The notes below the pieces were generated by a model. It saw only the letters and a program-made list of their open reading frames with translations. It did not search any database and had not been told where the DNA came from. A DNA stretch of 64,000 nt from Bog-473 sp963791995 (GTDB taxonomy: Bacteria; Actinomycetota; Acidimicrobiia; Acidimicrobiales; RAAP-2). This document shows positions 60,737 to 64,000 of this stretch, piece by piece (position 1 is the stretch's first letter; every line of letters begins with the position of its first letter). The stretch lies in contig CAWBUQ010000001.1 in assembly GCA_963791995.1 (NCBI GenBank), forward strand, positions 558,001-622,000, in the 5' to 3' direction. The position numbers and the translations under genes were made by a program.

Positions 60737-61633
60737 TCAGTGGACGATCTTGGACAGCGCGATCTCCAAGATGTCCGTCGCACCCTGATCGCGCAGCGCC
60801 GGGATGAGGGTGTTGATGTCGGACTTGGCTACGACCGTCTCGAGCGCGAACGCACCGCCCCCGGAGAGCTCCGAAATCGTCGGCGAGCGCAGAGAGGGCA
60901 GGACGGCCAGGACGGCATCGAGGTTCTCGGCCGAGACGTTCAACTTGACGAGCACCTTGCCTCGCGCCTCGAGCGTGCCCTGAAGGAGGGTCAGGATCTG
61001 CTCCATGGCGTGGCGCTTCTCGGGGTCGGCGGCCGCGGTCGGGTTGGCGATGAGCTCGGTGCGCGACACGAGCAGTGTCTCGATCACCTTGAGACCGGCG
61101 GCCCGCAGCGCGCTGCCGGTCTCGGTCATGTCCACCACGGCGTCGGCGATGTCGGGCACCTTGGCCTCGGTCGCGCCGTAGGACATGGCGATGTCCGCGT
61201 CGATCCCGTGCGCGGCCAGCGCTCGGCGGGTCAGCTCGGGGTACTCGGTGCTGACACGGAGCCGGCCAGGCCGTTCGGCGAAGGAGGCGGCGAGGTCGGC
61301 CAGTGACGAAGCCGGCGAGTCTGCGCCGACGGCCAGCACGATGCGGGCGGGGTTCGACGTCGCCTTCGAGTAGGCCAGCTCGCCCAGCGACACGACCTCG
61401 CTCCCCCGTTCCTCGACGCAGTCGCGCCCGGTGATGCCGAGGTCGAAGAGCCCGTCGGCGACGTAGACCGGGATCTCCTGGGGCCGCAGGATGCGCACTT
61501 CGCTGATCCGGGGGTCCGCGATGGAGGCCCGGTAGGCCACGTCCGACGCTCGGCTGACGGCGAGGTCGGCATCCTCGAAGAGTTGCATGGTGGCGCGTTC
61601 GAGCGAGCCCTTGGGCAGGACGAGGCGGAGCAT
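60737..61633 (-). CDS. hisG: ATP phosphoribosyltransferase (long form)
   Basis: First and feedback-controlled step of histidine synthesis. MLRLVLPKGSLERATMQLFEDA; PQEIPVYVADGLFDLGITGRDCVEE; the PRPP-binding-type segment DIADAVVDMTETGSALRAAGLKVIE; C-terminal ACT-like regulatory domain from about residue 215 (LKLNVSAENLDAVLAVLPSL; GGGAFALETVVAKSDINTLIPALRDQGATDILEIALSKIVH). At 298 residues it is the self-sufficient form without HisZ. The rest of the his pathway is not in the window. Confidence 0.94.
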   Translation of the reverse strand: MLRLVLPKGSLERATMQLFEDADLAVSRASDVAYRASIADPRISEVRILRPQEIPVYVADGLFDLGITGRDCVEERGSEVVSLGELAYSKATSNPARIVLAVGADSPASSLADLAASFAERPGRLRVSTEYPELTRRALAAHGIDADIAMSYGATEAKVPDIADAVVDMTETGSALRAAGLKVIETLLVSRTELIANPTAAADPEKRHAMEQILTLLQGTLEARGKVLVKLNVSAENLDAVLAVLPSLRSPTISELSGGGAFALETVVAKSDINTLIPALRDQGATDILEIALSKIVH

Positions 61634-61690
61634 GGGGGTAGATCTTCGCAGACCGGCCGAACCGGATCGCGCGGCCGGCCTGCGTCGGGC

Positions 61691-62095
61691 ATGCTGGAGC
61701 CGGTGCCACCCCCCTACGACGTCTACAACTTCTTGAACCTGTTGGGCATCGAGATCCCCGGCGCCGACGACGAGGGCCCGATCGCCCGGCTCACCGTCAC
61801 CCATGATCTGATCGCCGGAACCGGATTCTTGTGGGCGCCCGTGGTCATCACCCTGGCCGACGCGCTGTGTGCCTTCGGGGTGAACCACCACTGGCCCGAA
61901 GGAGCGAAGAGCTTCACCACCGTCGACTGCGCGGCCAACTTCATCTCGAGCGCCAGGGAGGGCGACATGGTGACGGCGACCGCCTCGCCACTGCACACGG
62001 GCCGCACGACGCAGGTCTGGGACGCCATCGTCACCAACGAGACCACCGAGCGGTTGATGGCCTCGTACCGCTGTACCCAGCTGATCCTCTACTGA
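61691..62095 (+). CDS. Hotdog-fold thioesterase (PaaI-like)
   Basis: 134 residues. Hotdog helix and strands: APVVITLADALCAFGVNHHWPEGAKSFTTVDCAANFISSAREGDMVTATASPLHTGRTTQVWDAIV. The pattern matches the PaaI-like acyl-CoA thioesterases. ATG at 61691, divergent from hisG. Substrate unknown. Confidence 0.75.
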   Translation: MLEPVPPPYDVYNFLNLLGIEIPGADDEGPIARLTVTHDLIAGTGFLWAPVVITLADALCAFGVNHHWPEGAKSFTTVDCAANFISSAREGDMVTATASPLHTGRTTQVWDAIVTNETTERLMASYRCTQLILY

Positions 62096-62164
62096 TCCGA
62101 CCTGACCCGGCCGTCATCGGCGTCCGGCCCGCGACCGGGTCCACGACTGGTCGCGAGAGGGCGC

Positions 62165-62950
62165 TCACGCCAATGCGTCCACGAACTGGCCCCGGCTCCC
62201 GGCCCACCAACGCCTGCGTCGGTCCCAGCGCTCCTGGCCGCCCATCCACTCCCACATCAACGTGAAGCTCTGCTCCCCGGCGTCGACATGGCGCTTGACG
62301 AACTCCCCACCGCGGGCCACCGCGTCGTCGAGGACGTCGAGGGTCTCGGCCCGGCCGGCCCCGTCGAGCCCGTAGCGGTCGCACGCCAGCCGGAGCCGCC
62401 CGGGCCGGTCCGCAGGCTCCCACCCCAACTGCGCTGCACTCTCGTCGTCGTCGATGGGCACGCACATGCGAGCCAGCTGGGCCAGGTCGTAGGTGGGCCG
62501 CCCGGGCGCGCAGTAGTCGAAGTCGAGGAGGCCGACCGCGACCCCGGCCTGGAAGACCACGTTCTCGAGGCAGACGTCGTTGTGGCACACGATCCGGCCT
62601 CCCGCCGGATCGGCCAGCTCGGCGCTCCACGACGCGGCGGCTTCGTCGATCACGGCCGCGCTGTGGAAGCGCGCCAGCAGCGCCGCGATCGAACCGAGTG
62701 CGGCGTCGGTGCGCGCCCACGCCGGGTAGGGCGGGAGCGGCACGTCGCCTTCCATGAACACGAGCCGTTCGCGTCCGTCGGCGTCGATCCCCACCGGCAT
62801 GGGCGCCCCTTCGAAGCCGTTGGCACGCACGCTGCGCAAGAACGCGTGCACCGACGCCGAGTGCGGGTTCGACGGTCGCAGCACGTGGGGACCCGAGCGC
62901 ACGACGCTCCCGGCGTTCGACACCCCGCCGGCCAGCACCTGCTCGTCCAT
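62165..62950 (-). CDS. Aminoglycoside-phosphotransferase-like (APH) kinase
   Basis: APH/choline-kinase fold. Catalytic loop IVCHNDVCLENVVF (Brenner-type HxDxxxxN) and the metal site GLLDFDYCAPGRPTYDLAQLARM. ATG at 62950 (MDEQVLAGG) is preferred to one eight codons upstream. 261 residues, intact. Not necessarily resistance; many such kinases are of unknown substrate. Confidence 0.78.
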   Translation of the reverse strand: MDEQVLAGGVSNAGSVVRSGPHVLRPSNPHSASVHAFLRSVRANGFEGAPMPVGIDADGRERLVFMEGDVPLPPYPAWARTDAALGSIAALLARFHSAAVIDEAAASWSAELADPAGGRIVCHNDVCLENVVFQAGVAVGLLDFDYCAPGRPTYDLAQLARMCVPIDDDESAAQLGWEPADRPGRLRLACDRYGLDGAGRAETLDVLDDAVARGGEFVKRHVDAGEQSFTLMWEWMGGQERWDRRRRWWAGSRGQFVDALA

Positions 62951-63066
62951 CGCTCGACCCACCTCCGACCCCACGTCGCCCTTCCGGCCGGGCGACGCGA
63001 GGCAGGTTACCGGTGACCGTGTTCGTGCCCACGAGCGCAGCGGCCGAGCGGCGGGCGGGGGGCGGC

Positions 63067-64000
63067 TCAGGGGCGGGACAGCTCCAGCAGCGCCGCTGCG
63101 TCGGCGGCCAGCCGGTCCCGGGCGCCGTGCTGGTGTGACCGGGCGAAGCCGGCCGCTTCGGCCGAGAGCTCACAGCGTGCGGTGTACGCCAACAGGTACA
63201 CCGCGGCCGCGCCGGCGCGGCGCCACTGGTCGTCGCTCAGTCGGCGTCCCACGGCATCTTCGTAGTCGCGCACGAACGCGACGACGTCGTCGCGGTTCGG
63301 GAAGTCCGCCCCGCCGGGCTCGGCGGTAACCGACCACGTCATGGCGGCCTGGCCGAGCGCCGTGCTCTCGGTGGCGAGGGCAACGCTGTCCCAGTCGTAG
63401 ACGGCGGCGATGGCGTCGTCGTCAACCCTGACGTTGCGTGCGCTCCAGTCGAGGTGCGCCACCACGAGCGGCGCACCGGGCTCGTCGCGCTGCCGTCGCG
63501 CCGTCCAGGCCAGATCGTCGACCCACCCGGCCGACGGCGTGTCCAGCGTGAAATCGAAGATCGGACTGTGCGGTTCGCCGTAGAGGTGTTCGCTCGCCTG
63601 TCGCATCGGATGGTCGGCCAGCGCGGACAGCGTCCGCAGGCTGTCGCACGCGGCGATCTGGCGAGCCAGGCCGGCCGCCGACGCCCGGCGTTCGCGCTCG
63701 CCGCGGAGCGGCCGCATGCCCGGATCGGGGAGCCAGGTTTCGGCCACCGCCAGGGACGACCGCCCCGGCAGCCGGGCGGGACGACGCAGCGGGACGGCGC
63801 ACACGATGCCCCCGCGCGCTGCAGCCTCTTGGACCCGCTGGGTCGCCCGCAGGAACGGTTCGGACCAGCGCTCCTGGTACGCCTTGATCACCAGGTCGGC
63901 TCCTGATTGGAGGCGCAGGCCGAGCACGCAACCGGCCGAGGCCCCGTAGAAGTGGGCCCCGACGGGCGATGACCCGAACTGCTCACGGCAGAAGTCCCCC
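63067..64000 (-). CDS. APH-family phosphotransferase, 5' end outside window
   Basis: Catalytic loop VVAHLDWSARNVRVDDDAI and AVYDWDSVALATESTALGQAA (DxD metal site). The nucleotide-binding region LQSGADLVIKAYQERW is near the window edge. The frame is open to position 64000, so the start is beyond the window. Not closely similar to the APH-like protein at 62165. Substrate unknown. Confidence 0.75.
   Translation of the reverse strand, partial: GDFCREQFGSSPVGAHFYGASAGCVLGLRLQSGADLVIKAYQERWSEPFLRATQRVQEAAARGGIVCAVPLRRPARLPGRSSLAVAETWLPDPGMRPLRGERERRASAAGLARQIAACDSLRTLSALADHPMRQASEHLYGEPHSPIFDFTLDTPSAGWVDDLAWTARRQRDEPGAPLVVAHLDWSARNVRVDDDAIAAVYDWDSVALATESTALGQAAMTWSVTAEPGGADFPNRDDVVAFVRDYEDAVGRRLSDDQWRRAGAAAVYLLAYTARCELSAEAAGFARSHQHGARDRLAADAAALLELSRP

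Overview
The window comes from a high-GC actinobacterium. The closest fit from gene order and content is an Acidimicrobiia-like lineage: a ferredoxin-linked KorAB enzyme, a class I aldolase, F420-type and WS/DGAT genes, and a DUF1015/DUF1844 complement. No taxonomic search was possible. Most intact genes are on the minus strand. Many housekeeping genes carry single-base frameshifts, mostly in short G or C runs. This looks like uncorrected long-read error rather than real decay, so frameshifted genes are annotated end to end.

Layout. 1-13.1 kb: mannose-1-phosphate guanylyltransferase, pgsA, DUF1015, SRPBCC and PRC-barrel proteins, korAB, fructose-bisphosphate aldolase, an L,D-transpeptidase and a TPR protein. 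13.3-21.9 kb: one rRNA operon (minus strand, 16S-23S-5S) with a clear TTGACG-N17-TAGAGT promoter, complementary processing stems around 16S and 23S, and a terminator after 5S. No tRNA was recognised in the spacer. 22-33 kb: DNA glycosylase, WS/DGAT acyltransferase, then a complete arginine operon argC-J-B-D-F-R-G-H with mostly 4-nt overlaps and an ArgR box at its promoter. 33-52.6 kb: an accessory region with IS1380, two IS256-like, IS5-like and IS110 elements, a two-recombinase element with inverted ends, an ECF sigma factor with an IS-broken partner gene, and secreted proteins. 52.8-64 kb: pheT-pheS-trmH-rplT-rpmI-infC (infC apparently starting at ATC), DUF1844, SRPBCC/TetR pair, hisG, thioesterase and two aminoglycoside-phosphotransferase-like proteins.

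The outstanding system is in the 23S gene, which spans about 5.9 kb instead of about 3.1 kb. Four related group I introns interrupt it after E. coli positions U1923, U1931, U2262 and U2604. The exon lengths between them (8, 331 and 342 nt) equal the E. coli spacing exactly. Two introns, at 1923 and 2604, carry related LAGLIDADG genes in P6 whose reading frames run through the catalytic core. The one at 2262 carries a different LAGLIDADG gene near its 3' end. The one at 1931 has no ORF. The introns at 1923 and 1931 leave an 8-nt internal exon.
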